7,276 nt of DNA from assembly GCA_031254795.1 (NCBI GenBank), contig JAIRTS010000059.1:1-7276 (forward strand), in the 5' to 3' direction. Position numbers and translations under genes: made by a program. Source of the stretch: Treponema sp. (lineage in GTDB: Bacteria > Spirochaetota > Spirochaetia > Treponematales > Breznakiellaceae). The notes below the pieces were generated by a model that was not told where the DNA came from, did not search any database, and saw only the letters and a program-made list of their open reading frames with translations. Position 1 is the stretch's first letter. Each line of letters begins with the position of its first letter. Below, one piece after another: positions 1 through 4,846 of this stretch.

Positions 1-1
1 C

Positions 2-598
2 TTATATGATTTCCAGCATCTTCCCAATGGCTCGCGCCGCCTTCGCGCGGTGGCTTATGCGATTCTTCTCCCGCTCAGAAAGCTCGGCCACGGTGAGACC
101 CCGCTCCGGCAAAAAGAAAATCGGGTCATAGCCGAAGCCGCCCGTCCCTCGCTCTTCGCCGATTATTTCGCCTTCCAGCGTTTCTTGCACGGCAAAGAAA
201 CGGTCTTTGCTCAAAACCAACGCCATGGCGCAGACAAAACGGGCTGTCCTGCGCCCGGCAATACTGCTGGCGCCGCTGATTTCTTTGAGGAGCAGGGCGT
301 TTCGTTCTGAAGAAGCCAGTTTCCCATTGACGCCGCCGCCGTAACGGGCGGAATGCACGCCCGGCCTGCCGCCGAGAGCGTCCACGCATAAGCCGGAATC
401 ATCGGCGACAACCGGCTCGCACGTCAGCTCAAATAACGCGCGGGCCTTAATAAAGGCGTTCTCAAGAAAAGCGTCTCCACTTTCATCGGGATCAACAGCG
501 ACGCCTGCGTCCGAAGGGATTTTAACGCTATGTCCGGCAAGTATGGCGGCTAGCTCCCGCCTTTTGTGCTCGTTGCCTGTGGCAAACCAAATAGTCAT
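2..598 (-). CDS. rdgB: RdgB/HAM1-family XTP/dITP diphosphatase
   Basis: This gene encodes a 198-residue protein, the normal length for the Ham1/RdgB nucleotide-pool sanitising pyrophosphatases. These cytoplasmic enzymes hydrolyse dITP, XTP and ITP to the monophosphate plus PPi, keeping deaminated purines out of DNA and RNA. Family motifs are visible in order: ATGNEHKRREL at residues 6-16 (phosphate and Lys contacts), the FLENA segment at 44-48, ADDSGL at 65-70 (metal-binding and catalytic Asp), GRPGVHSARYGG at 77-88, GFGYDPIFF at 154-162, and ISHRAKA at 181-187 (base recognition). The ATG at 598 is the only start in this frame after an upstream in-frame stop, and it gives the expected N-terminus. 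There is no Shine-Dalgarno sequence, and a TATACT hexamer lies six bases before the ATG. The gene is the last of three minus-strand genes, 132 nt after the permease. The stop codon is only one base from the window edge. Identification is secure. Confidence 0.97.
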   Translation of the reverse strand: MTIWFATGNEHKRRELAAILAGHSVKIPSDAGVAVDPDESGDAFLENAFIKARALFELTCEPVVADDSGLCVDALGGRPGVHSARYGGGVNGKLASSERNALLLKEISGASSIAGRRTARFVCAMALVLSKDRFFAVQETLEGEIIGEERGTGGFGYDPIFFLPERGLTVAELSEREKNRISHRAKAARAIGKMLEII

Positions 599-604
599 GG
601 GGAA

Positions 605-610
605 AGTATA
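605..610 (-). promoter_or_regulatory. Candidate -10 element of rdgB
   Basis: TATACT matches the sigma70 -10 consensus at five of six bases and ends six bases before the rdgB ATG. A transcript from it would begin at or next to the start codon. I see no convincing -35 hexamer upstream (TGTTCC at 17-nt spacing is poor). The site could be real but weak, with most rdgB mRNA coming from read-through of the permease. Confidence 0.35.
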
Positions 611-696
611 CCGTTTTTATGAAAAAAGGAACATGGGGATCGCGTCGGCGTTCACGTATGGCGCGATTTGCAGGCGCGGATATTGCGGCGAGAGGC

Positions 697-721
697 AAGC
701 GAGCCGCAAAGTGGCTCGCTT
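697..721 (-). other. Intercistronic hairpin between permease and rdgB
   Basis: AAGCGAGCC pairs perfectly with GGCTCGCTT (9 bp, 7-nt loop), starting 9 nt after the permease stop codon. No T-run follows on the minus strand (the next bases are GCCTCTCG), so it is not a standard rho-independent terminator. It may protect the 3' end of the upstream message, or partly stop transcription before rdgB. Confidence 0.55.
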
Positions 722-730
722 CATTAAAAA

Positions 731-2071
731 TCATTGCAACTCGTAGCTTTTTTGCATGGCGACCTTGCCGGTTTTCTGGCGCAGAGTGGCGTACAAAAAG
801 AAAACCACGACAAGCCCCATCGTCACCGCCACATTGGAGCGGGCTATGCTGTTGAATGAGAACGCGATGCAGAGGAGCGTCACCGCGAGGCTTAGTCCCA
901 TCAGAACATAGAACGCGCCCTTTGACATTCTTTTAAAATAGCGGTTTTTCCAAGCGTCAGGCAGTCTTGAGGGCAGAGTCATCACGGCGCAGATGGCGAC
1001 CATATCGGCCACGCGGCCTATCAATACGGTGTTTGTCGTTATCATTTGAATTGAAAAGCCGAATATGATGGGGGTTATCGCTATCACATAAATTATTGAC
1101 AGAATCAGGTAAGGCGCGCCGGCGCGGTTCGTCCGGGAAAGCTCTCTGGGAAACCATCCATCATCCGTCATCTGGTGGAAGGGACGCGAGAACACGGTGA
1201 ACGACGAGTTGAGCGTGGTGGCTATCGCCATGAGGGGGCCGCCTATCACAAAGGCGTAGTACAGAGGCAGGGGCATGATTTCCCGGGCCACGGCGGTCAG
1301 CGGTTTTCCAGAGACTTCCGCAATGGGAAGCACGCCCGAATCGACAAGCGCGATAAGCGAGTACAGGACGAGCAGGATCAGCGCCGTAAGTATCATAGCG
1401 TAGGGAACGTCCCGTTTGGGATTTTTCGCCTCTTTGCTGTACGCCACAACAAAGGAATACCCATAGCAGGAATACACGAGCAGGACGATGGCGGCGAAAA
1501 ATCCGCCTGTCCCCGCGGAAAAGTAGCCTGGAGCGGAGACATCCAACGCGCTGGGTTCCAACTTGCCTATGCCAGTGATTACGAACAGCAAAAGGCCGCA
1601 GATTAATGTTGTGGACAGCGCATTCTGTATCTTGGACATAACGTTTACGCCCAACAGGTTGAAGGTAAAAAAGACCGTTATTGTAACAATCGCGACAAGG
1701 CGTACGCTGGCCCCTGGAAAGAGCGCGGCGAAATACTGCCCAAAGCCCAGTCCTATCATGCCGGTCGCAAACACGTTCATCGTAAACGCCATGCCGAAAA
1801 GACCGCCCATCTTTTCGCCGAGCAGCGTAGCGACAAAGGTGTATGAGCCGCCTTTCACCCGTATCATGCCGCTTAACACAAGGTAGGGCAGGACGATTAA
1901 AAAGCCCATCACAACGGCGCCGGCGTAGGCGAGCCACACCGATCTGCCGGTGACGGCAATCGCCGCGCCAACGAGCGTTACGACGCCGGCGCCTATCACC
2001 TGTCCCGCGGCCAGAGCGGTCAGCGACAAAAGCCCCAGCCCCTTCTCGCCTTGAATTTCATTCTGAGACAT
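731..2071 (-). CDS. APC-superfamily amino acid/organocation permease
   Basis: The product is a 446-residue, very hydrophobic protein with about twelve transmembrane segments (roughly residues 13-36, 46-69, 91-118, 123-143, 150-170, 190-210, 224-246, 270-296, 319-340, 345-367, 386-407 and 410-430). Motifs of APC amino acid transporters are present: GQVIGAGV (23-30) in the broken first helix, KGGSYTF (73-79) before helix 3, EAKNPKRDVPYA (214-225) in the loop after helix 6, and SRPFHQMTDDGWFP (295-308) after helix 8. It should be an inner-membrane secondary transporter for an amino acid or related compound. The substrate cannot be told from sequence. The start is fixed by AGGAGG at 2079-2084, 7 nt before the ATG. 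This site overlaps the TAG stop of the dehydratase gene, so translation of the two is probably coupled. Partnership with a sugar-acid-type dehydratase is unusual for this family. Confidence 0.9.
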   Translation of the reverse strand: MSQNEIQGEKGLGLLSLTALAAGQVIGAGVVTLVGAAIAVTGRSVWLAYAGAVVMGFLIVLPYLVLSGMIRVKGGSYTFVATLLGEKMGGLFGMAFTMNVFATGMIGLGFGQYFAALFPGASVRLVAIVTITVFFTFNLLGVNVMSKIQNALSTTLICGLLLFVITGIGKLEPSALDVSAPGYFSAGTGGFFAAIVLLVYSCYGYSFVVAYSKEAKNPKRDVPYAMILTALILLVLYSLIALVDSGVLPIAEVSGKPLTAVAREIMPLPLYYAFVIGGPLMAIATTLNSSFTVFSRPFHQMTDDGWFPRELSRTNRAGAPYLILSIIYVIAITPIIFGFSIQMITTNTVLIGRVADMVAICAVMTLPSRLPDAWKNRYFKRMSKGAFYVLMGLSLAVTLLCIAFSFNSIARSNVAVTMGLVVVFFLYATLRQKTGKVAMQKSYELQ

Positions 2072-2082
2072 GACCAGTCCTC

Positions 2083-3279
2083 CTATGCCTTTATAGTCTC
2101 AATGTGCGCCGTTTTAAGGGCGCCGTCCGACAATTCCTGCCCATGCCCCGGAATTTCCGGTATCTCAAACCAGCCGTTTTTCGGTTGGTAATCGTATTTG
2201 CATTCGGCGATTGTCGAGGGAAGCGTATTGCAAAGGTGATGTTCATGTATGACAAAGTTAGAAATCGCCGCCTCCAGGTGCAGGGAAACCGCGACGCTTA
2301 CCGGACTGGAACAGACATGCGTTTGCACGCTCACATCGTAGATGGCGGCCATATCGCAGATTTTTTTCGCTTCGGTTATGCCGCCGCAGTTTCCAATATC
2401 CGGTTGTATGATGTGCAGGCTGTGGTTTTCAAGGAAAGGCAGAAAGCCCCAACGGGTGTATGTGCGCTCGCCTGTGGCAAGCGGGATGTCAATCGCGTCC
2501 GCTATCTTTTTCATTGCCCCCGGATTAAGCGGAGGCGTCCCTTCCTCGTAGAACATGATCCCGTAATCGCGGGCCATCCGCCCTATTTGAATCGCGGTGG
2601 ATGCGTCCGTCATCGCGTGGTTTTCCATGATTATGTCAATATCGTCGCCTACGGCTTCCCGCGTCGCCTTGACGCGCTCCTCCACCGTCTTCATCATGTC
2701 CCGCGAAATGAAGCCTGTGGAGGCCGTGTAGGGCAACATAGCTCCGTTTTTGTCAAAACGCATAAAGTTTGTTTTTATCGCGTCATACCCTTCCGCGACG
2801 GCCTTGCGGGCCGCTTCCGCGTAAAACCCGCTCCCGCCGACCTGCCCTTTGAACGGCAGGAACGCATCAATGCCCCAGCCAAATTGGAGCTGGCTTGCGT
2901 AACAACGGAGTTTTTCGCGATGTTTGCCGCCTAGCAGCCTGTACAACGGCGCCCCTGCCGCTTTCGCCTTTATGTCCCAGAGGGCGATGTCTATCGCGCT
3001 GATAGCGGCCATCTCTATCGCGCCGTTTCCCTGCGCCCAGAATGACTGCCGGAACATCTTTTCCCAGGCAACCTCGTTCCAGAGCGGGTCCATCCCGATA
3101 ATCATCGGAGCCAAATCTTTTATCTGTTCAAACGCGGCGGGCGCGCCTGTTCCTATGGCGACGGCGGCCTCTCCAAGCCCCGTTATACCCTCATCCGTGT
3201 TCACGCGGCAAAGCACAGGCCGCGACAGACAACCCGGATCTTTTTCAAGCGCGATAGCTTCAACACTTACTATTTTCAT
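2083..3279 (-). CDS. Enolase-superfamily (mandelate racemase subgroup) acid-sugar dehydratase
   Basis: This 398-residue protein resembles D-galactonate dehydratase and relatives. It has an N-terminal capping domain (about 1-120, including AISAIDIALWDIKAKAAG) and a C-terminal TIM barrel. Members abstract a proton alpha to a carboxylate with Mg2+ bound, then eliminate water. Inferred active-site residues, aligned by eye to E. coli DgoD, are E219 and H221 in MENHAM, E245 in YEEGTPP, E271 in GERTYTRW (metal ligands), D294 in IQPDIG with H321 in QTHVCSSP (catalytic dyad), and E344 in IHEHH. The first metal ligand is Glu where DgoD has Asp, so the substrate may differ. The Lys region reads AIKTNF. 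AGGAG at 3285-3289, 5 nt before the ATG, supports the start. It heads an operon with the permease. The family assignment is firm, but the substrate is unknown; a different acid sugar or hydroxy acid is possible. Confidence 0.9.
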   Translation of the reverse strand: MKIVSVEAIALEKDPGCLSRPVLCRVNTDEGITGLGEAAVAIGTGAPAAFEQIKDLAPMIIGMDPLWNEVAWEKMFRQSFWAQGNGAIEMAAISAIDIALWDIKAKAAGAPLYRLLGGKHREKLRCYASQLQFGWGIDAFLPFKGQVGGSGFYAEAARKAVAEGYDAIKTNFMRFDKNGAMLPYTASTGFISRDMMKTVEERVKATREAVGDDIDIIMENHAMTDASTAIQIGRMARDYGIMFYEEGTPPLNPGAMKKIADAIDIPLATGERTYTRWGFLPFLENHSLHIIQPDIGNCGGITEAKKICDMAAIYDVSVQTHVCSSPVSVAVSLHLEAAISNFVIHEHHLCNTLPSTIAECKYDYQPKNGWFEIPEIPGHGQELSDGALKTAHIETIKA

Positions 3280-3280
3280 A

Positions 3281-3315
3281 GCTTCTCCTATAGAAGCGGC
3301 ACGACGGCCGCTTCT
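3281..3315 (-). promoter_or_regulatory. Dehydratase leader with alternative hairpins around the Shine-Dalgarno
   Basis: Read on the minus strand, AGAAGCGGC (3307-3315) pairs perfectly with GCCGCTTCT (3292-3300), forming a 9-bp stem that ends two bases before the Shine-Dalgarno sequence. The GCTTCT part of the second arm (3292-3297) can instead pair with AGAAGC at 3281-3286, enclosing most of AGGAG (3285-3289) in a 6-bp, 5-nt-loop hairpin. The two pairings exclude each other, which is the geometry of a translational switch. The upstream stem looks more stable, so the default state would leave the ribosome site open. No known riboswitch class is recognised. Confidence 0.4.
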
Positions 3316-3324
3316 GTTATGTGA

Positions 3325-3370
3325 GGCTGTTCCAAAACACGCTCTGAGGCGGCGGTTTCTGGAACAGGCC
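3325..3370. repeat. Imperfect inverted repeat in the dehydratase leader
   Basis: On the plus strand GGCTGTTCCAAAAC (3325-3338) faces GTTTCTGGAACAGGCC (3355-3370). CTGTTCCA and TGGAACAG pair perfectly (3327-3334 with 3360-3367), and the stem extends by about three more pairs; the loop is about 19 nt. Ends of this type (GGCTGTTCCAAAA) resemble terminal inverted repeats of some insertion sequences, so it may be a collapsed mobile element or a small repeat. It also sits at the predicted 5' end of the mRNA from the proximal promoter, where it would form a 5'-terminal hairpin. Confidence 0.5.
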
Positions 3371-3375
3371 CTGTA

Positions 3376-3404
3376 TTAATATGTACACCAACGACAAGCG
3401 TCAA
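3376..3404 (-). promoter_or_regulatory. Proximal promoter of the dehydratase-permease operon
   Basis: TTGACG (3399-3404) and TATTAA (3376-3381) are separated by 17 nt on the minus strand, matching the sigma70 consensus at five of six and four of six bases. The predicted transcription start is near 3369, giving a leader of about 90 nt that contains the two hairpins described at 3281-3367. Confidence 0.5.
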
Positions 3405-3460
3405 TGTAGTTTACCCGGATTCAAATGGCAATCGCGACACGAGCGAACTTTGCAAAGATT

Positions 3461-3520
3461 TCAGTCGGAGATATTAAAATTCAAAGACTTCATCGGAGTT
3501 GAATCGAATAATTTTGCCAT
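3461..3520 (-). pseudogene. Possible 5' remnant of an Old Yellow Enzyme-family gene
   Basis: A 19-codon frame reads MAKLFDSTPMKSLNFN and then ISD and a stop. It resembles the N-terminus of NADH:flavin oxidoreductases of the Old Yellow Enzyme family, which start with a K-L-F-x-(P/S)-x-x-(I/M)-x-x-L-x-(L/F)-x-N-R pattern; the expected Asn-Arg and the barrel that should follow are missing. A second open stretch in another frame (3474 to 3421, ISPTEIFAKFARVAIAI then stop) could be further decayed coding sequence. The purine-rich AGAAAGAAA upstream could have been a weak ribosome site. Against this reading, a near-consensus promoter -10 overlaps the ATG, so the resemblance may be chance over 16 residues. 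Confidence 0.3.
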
Positions 3521-3547
3521 TTTATTTCTTTCTTTCTGGTTTGTCAA
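3519..3547 (-). promoter_or_regulatory. Distal, near-consensus sigma70 promoter facing the dehydratase operon
   Basis: A perfect -35 TTGACA (3542-3547) is followed after exactly 17 nt by TAAAAT (3519-3524, five of six). The spacer is purine rich. The predicted start is near 3512, giving a leader of about 230 nt before the dehydratase. This is the best promoter match in the window. The -10 overlaps the ATG of the MAKLF fragment, so that codon would not be on this transcript. The poly-C tract lies 57 nt upstream of the -35. Confidence 0.6.
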
Positions 3548-3666
3548 TGCCAAATAGCGATTATTTGAGATATATTTTGCGCGATTCCATCGCGCCAATT
3601 CTTGGGGGGGGGGGGGGGGTATTTGCGCAAAATCTTGCGCATGAGCATAGCAAATTCGTCTTTCAT
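3544..3666 (-). CDS. Candidate 40-codon ORF spanning the C16 tract
   Basis: The frame begins MKDEFAMLMRKILRKY, runs through five prolines encoded by the C16 tract, continues KNWRDGIAQNISQ and ends IIAIWH with a TGA at 3544-3546. Its ATG overlaps the TGA of the nine-codon ORF upstream (ATGA), the usual geometry of translational coupling. A one-base gain in the C tract (C17) would switch the reading to a longer frame that runs into the MAKLF fragment and ends at 3461. I do not recognise the peptide. The dense hairpins in the same stretch suggest the region may be structural and not coding, so this is a weak call. Confidence 0.2.
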   Translation of the reverse strand: MKDEFAMLMRKILRKYPPPPPKNWRDGIAQNISQIIAIWH

Positions 3667-3676
3667 ACGAAAGACG
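3579..3676. other. Cluster of three perfect short hairpins flanking the poly-G tract
   Basis: Three stems are visible: GCGCGAT/ATCGCGC at 3579-3595 (7 bp, 3-nt loop), TGCGCAA/TTGCGCA at 3624-3641 (7 bp, 4-nt loop), and CGTCTTTC/GAAAGACG at 3657-3676 (8 bp, 4-nt loop). The first two lie on either side of the G16 tract. None is followed by a T-run in either direction, so they are not terminators. They could be protein-binding palindromes or parts of a structured RNA. Confidence 0.5.
3604..3619 (+). repeat. Homopolymer tract of 16 G (16 C on the minus strand)
   Basis: Sixteen consecutive guanines lie between adk and the dehydratase operon. Tracts of this length change size by slipped-strand mispairing, and in Treponema pallidum poly-G tracts upstream of some tpr genes alter transcription (established knowledge). 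Here the tract is 186 nt upstream of adk and 57 nt upstream of the distal promoter of the divergent operon. Confidence 0.95.
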
Positions 3677-3689
3677 GTAGCCCAGACAT
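3663..3689 (-). CDS. Candidate nine-codon leader ORF with strong Shine-Dalgarno
   Basis: AAGGAGG (3700-3706) is the strongest ribosome-binding match in the window and has no larger gene behind it. Ten bases downstream an ATG opens MSGLPSFV and a TGA. The last codons lie in the 5' arm and loop of the 8-bp hairpin at 3657-3676, so a translating ribosome would melt that hairpin. The stop overlaps the ATG of the 40-codon ORF. This could be a leader peptide, a decayed start, or chance. Confidence 0.25.
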   Translation of the reverse strand: MSGLPSFV

Positions 3690-3706
3690 AAATTAGAAAC
3701 CTCCTT

Positions 3707-3733
3707 AAAAGGGGACGCCTCGCGTCCTGTTTT
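3707..3733. terminator. Bidirectional terminator-like hairpin
   Basis: GGACGC (3713-3718) pairs with GCGTCC (3722-3727) around a 3-nt loop. A wobble pair, one mismatch and an A4/T4 run outside extend it (AAAA at 3707-3710, TTTT at 3730-3733). On the minus strand it reads GGACGC-GAG-GCGTCCCCTTTT and lies directly upstream of the AAGGAGG at 3700-3706. The T-runs are short, so termination would be partial. It could separate adk from upstream plus-strand transcription. Confidence 0.4.
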
Positions 3734-3770
3734 CCGTCCGCGTGTTTTTTGCCGTTTAATCGGCTGTCGG

Positions 3771-3799
3771 TTGACTTTTTCTCGTAACAAAGGCATTAT
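3771..3799 (+). promoter_or_regulatory. adk promoter
   Basis: TTGACT (3771-3776, five of six) and CATTAT (3794-3799, four of six) are 17 nt apart. Six bases separate the -10 from the adk ATG, placing the predicted start on or next to the initiation codon. The overlapping TATATA at 3797-3802 is an alternative -10 but gives a 20-nt spacer. An AAAGG at 3789-3793 would fall inside the promoter and sits 12 nt from the ATG, so it is unlikely to be a ribosome site. Confidence 0.5.
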
Positions 3800-3805
3800 A
3801 TACAC

Positions 3806-4435
3806 ATGAAATTAATCTTTTTAGGTCCTCCGGGAGCAGGCAAGGGAACGCTTGCGGTTCGGGTGAAGGAACTCCTCAACGCGCCCCACATCAGTACCGG
3901 CGTGATATTCAGAGAGGCCATTGCGGCGAAAACCGCTTTAGGACTCAAAGTGAAAACCATCATTGACGCGGGAAAACTCGTCGATGATGAGACAACCATC
4001 GCGCTGGCAAGAGAACGGCTCGCGCAAGCCGACGCGCAAAAAGGCTACATTCTGGACGGCTTTCCCCGCACCATAGCCCAGGCGGAGGCGCTCGCGGCTT
4101 TTTCCACGGTGGATAAGGTCGTCAACTTCGACATACCGGATCCCGGCGTCATAGAGCGGCTTTCGGGCAGGCGTGTGTGCAGAAAATGCGGCTTTAACTG
4201 GCACGCGGTTTTCAACCCGCCCAAACAGGAGAATGTCTGTGATACGTGCGGCGGCGAGGTTTACATCCGCGACGACGATAAGCCTGAAGCCATTGGCAAA
4301 CGGCTTGAAGTGTACCGCGAACAGACCGCTCCGCTCATCGCCTTTTACCGCGCAAAGGGACTCTTGGTCGATATTGACGCAAGCCCCATGGTCGATGAAA
4401 TTCTCATAAGCTTCAAAAAAGCGGTCGGACTGTAA
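3806..4435 (+). CDS. adk: Adenylate kinase, long type with Zn-finger LID
   Basis: The 209-residue protein converts ATP + AMP to 2 ADP in the cytoplasm and is normally essential. The P-loop GPPGAGKGT is at residues 7-15, the NMP-binding HISTG at 28-32, LDGFPRT at 83-89, and the LID domain covers about 119-157. The LID carries C125-x2-C128 and C145-x2-C148, a four-cysteine zinc site found in many bacterial Adks but absent from the E. coli enzyme. RDDD at 155-158, R166 and EQTAPLI at 172-178 complete the core. One oddity is that STGD of most family members reads STGV (V33). The ATG is the first start after an in-frame stop at 3785-3787. No convincing Shine-Dalgarno is present. The gene appears monocistronic, between a promoter at 3771 and a terminator at 4448, and is not with secY or ribosomal genes as in many bacteria. 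Confidence 0.97.
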   Translation: MKLIFLGPPGAGKGTLAVRVKELLNAPHISTGVIFREAIAAKTALGLKVKTIIDAGKLVDDETTIALARERLAQADAQKGYILDGFPRTIAQAEALAAFSTVDKVVNFDIPDPGVIERLSGRRVCRKCGFNWHAVFNPPKQENVCDTCGGEVYIRDDDKPEAIGKRLEVYREQTAPLIAFYRAKGLLVDIDASPMVDEILISFKKAVGL

Positions 4436-4447
4436 GCCTTGTACGGC

Positions 4448-4482
4448 AACGCCTCCATCAAAAACGTGGTTGAGGCGTTTTT
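4448..4482 (+). terminator. Rho-independent terminator of adk
   Basis: AACGCCTC (4448-4455) pairs with GAGGCGTT (4472-4479), 8 bp with a 16-nt loop, and a run of five T (4478-4482) overlaps the end of the stem. It starts 12 nt after the adk stop. Read the other way there is no T-run, so it would not terminate the convergent FMN-protein gene. Confidence 0.75.
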
Positions 4483-4496
4483 CTGGTCCCAAAAAC

Positions 4497-4844
4497 TCAT
4501 TCCCGTGAGCGAAGGGCGTTTCGCACCGCTTCAAGGAAGCCGTGGCTGGATTCGGTCGCGCCGGAAACGGCGTCCAGATCAGTGGAATTGGACTCAAGTA
4601 TCGACTCGACGAGGCTTTCCATCGCCGCTCCGCCGATAAATTCATCGTCTTCGTGGTCAATCACTTCTATTGATTGAATGCCGTTGCTGTTTGAATGCAC
4701 CAGCACCCGGATAATGCCCCGGTACCCTTGTCCGGTTCCCTCCGATATGTTCTCCCGCTCGGTGGAAAGCGAAGAAATCAAACCCGCGCAGGCCGTCATC
4801 ACGGAAGCGCAAAGAAAAGATAGAAATAATAGATTTGTCTTCAT
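4497..4844 (-). CDS. Small FMN-binding-domain lipoprotein (covalent flavin acceptor)
   Basis: The 115-residue protein starts with a Lys and a hydrophobic stretch (residues 5-18) ending MTAC, so C19 is a likely lipidation site under the relaxed spirochaetal lipobox. An FMN-binding domain like those of RnfG/NqrC follows, from GYRGIIRV (40-47) through a turn (SNSNGI) and SIEVIDHEDDEF to DAVSGATESS (91-100). The D-x-x-S-G-A-T signature fits the site where an ApbE/Ftp-type flavin transferase links FMN to threonine, here T97. The protein is probably a periplasmic or surface-facing electron carrier. It stands alone, without Rnf or Nqr subunits nearby. It converges with adk and diverges from the GTPase gene. 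No Shine-Dalgarno sequence precedes the ATG; a TATACA hexamer ends two bases upstream and a TACTAT five bases upstream. The domain call is good, but the partner is unknown. Confidence 0.8.
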   Translation of the reverse strand: MKTNLLFLSFLCASVMTACAGLISSLSTERENISEGTGQGYRGIIRVLVHSNSNGIQSIEVIDHEDDEFIGGAAMESLVESILESNSTDLDAVSGATESSHGFLEAVRNALRSRE

Positions 4845-4846
4845 AT

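Noticed and set aside
1161..1937. 258-codon minus-strand frame inside the permease gene.
   Set aside because: It is an Arg-rich alternative-frame shadow of the APC permease, which has clear membrane helices and motifs in its own frame.
2104..2934. 276-codon plus-strand frame antisense to the dehydratase.
   Set aside because: It is a shadow of the strongly conserved dehydratase frame on the other strand and has no motif of its own.
3499..3696. 65-codon plus-strand frame with a polyglycine run from the G16 tract.
   Set aside because: There is no ribosome site, it lies antisense to the distal promoter, and its composition is not protein-like outside the homopolymer.
3461..3805. 114-codon minus-strand frame from a GTG next to the adk start, through the C16 tract, ending with the MAKLF fragment.
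   Set aside because: Its GTG start has no ribosome site, and the frame covers the adk promoter and several hairpins. The N-terminal part looks like chance translation. Only the last 19 codons resemble a known family.
3938..4660. 240-codon minus-strand frame overlapping adk and the FMN-protein gene.
   Set aside because: It crosses the adk terminator and two well-identified genes and shows no family motif.
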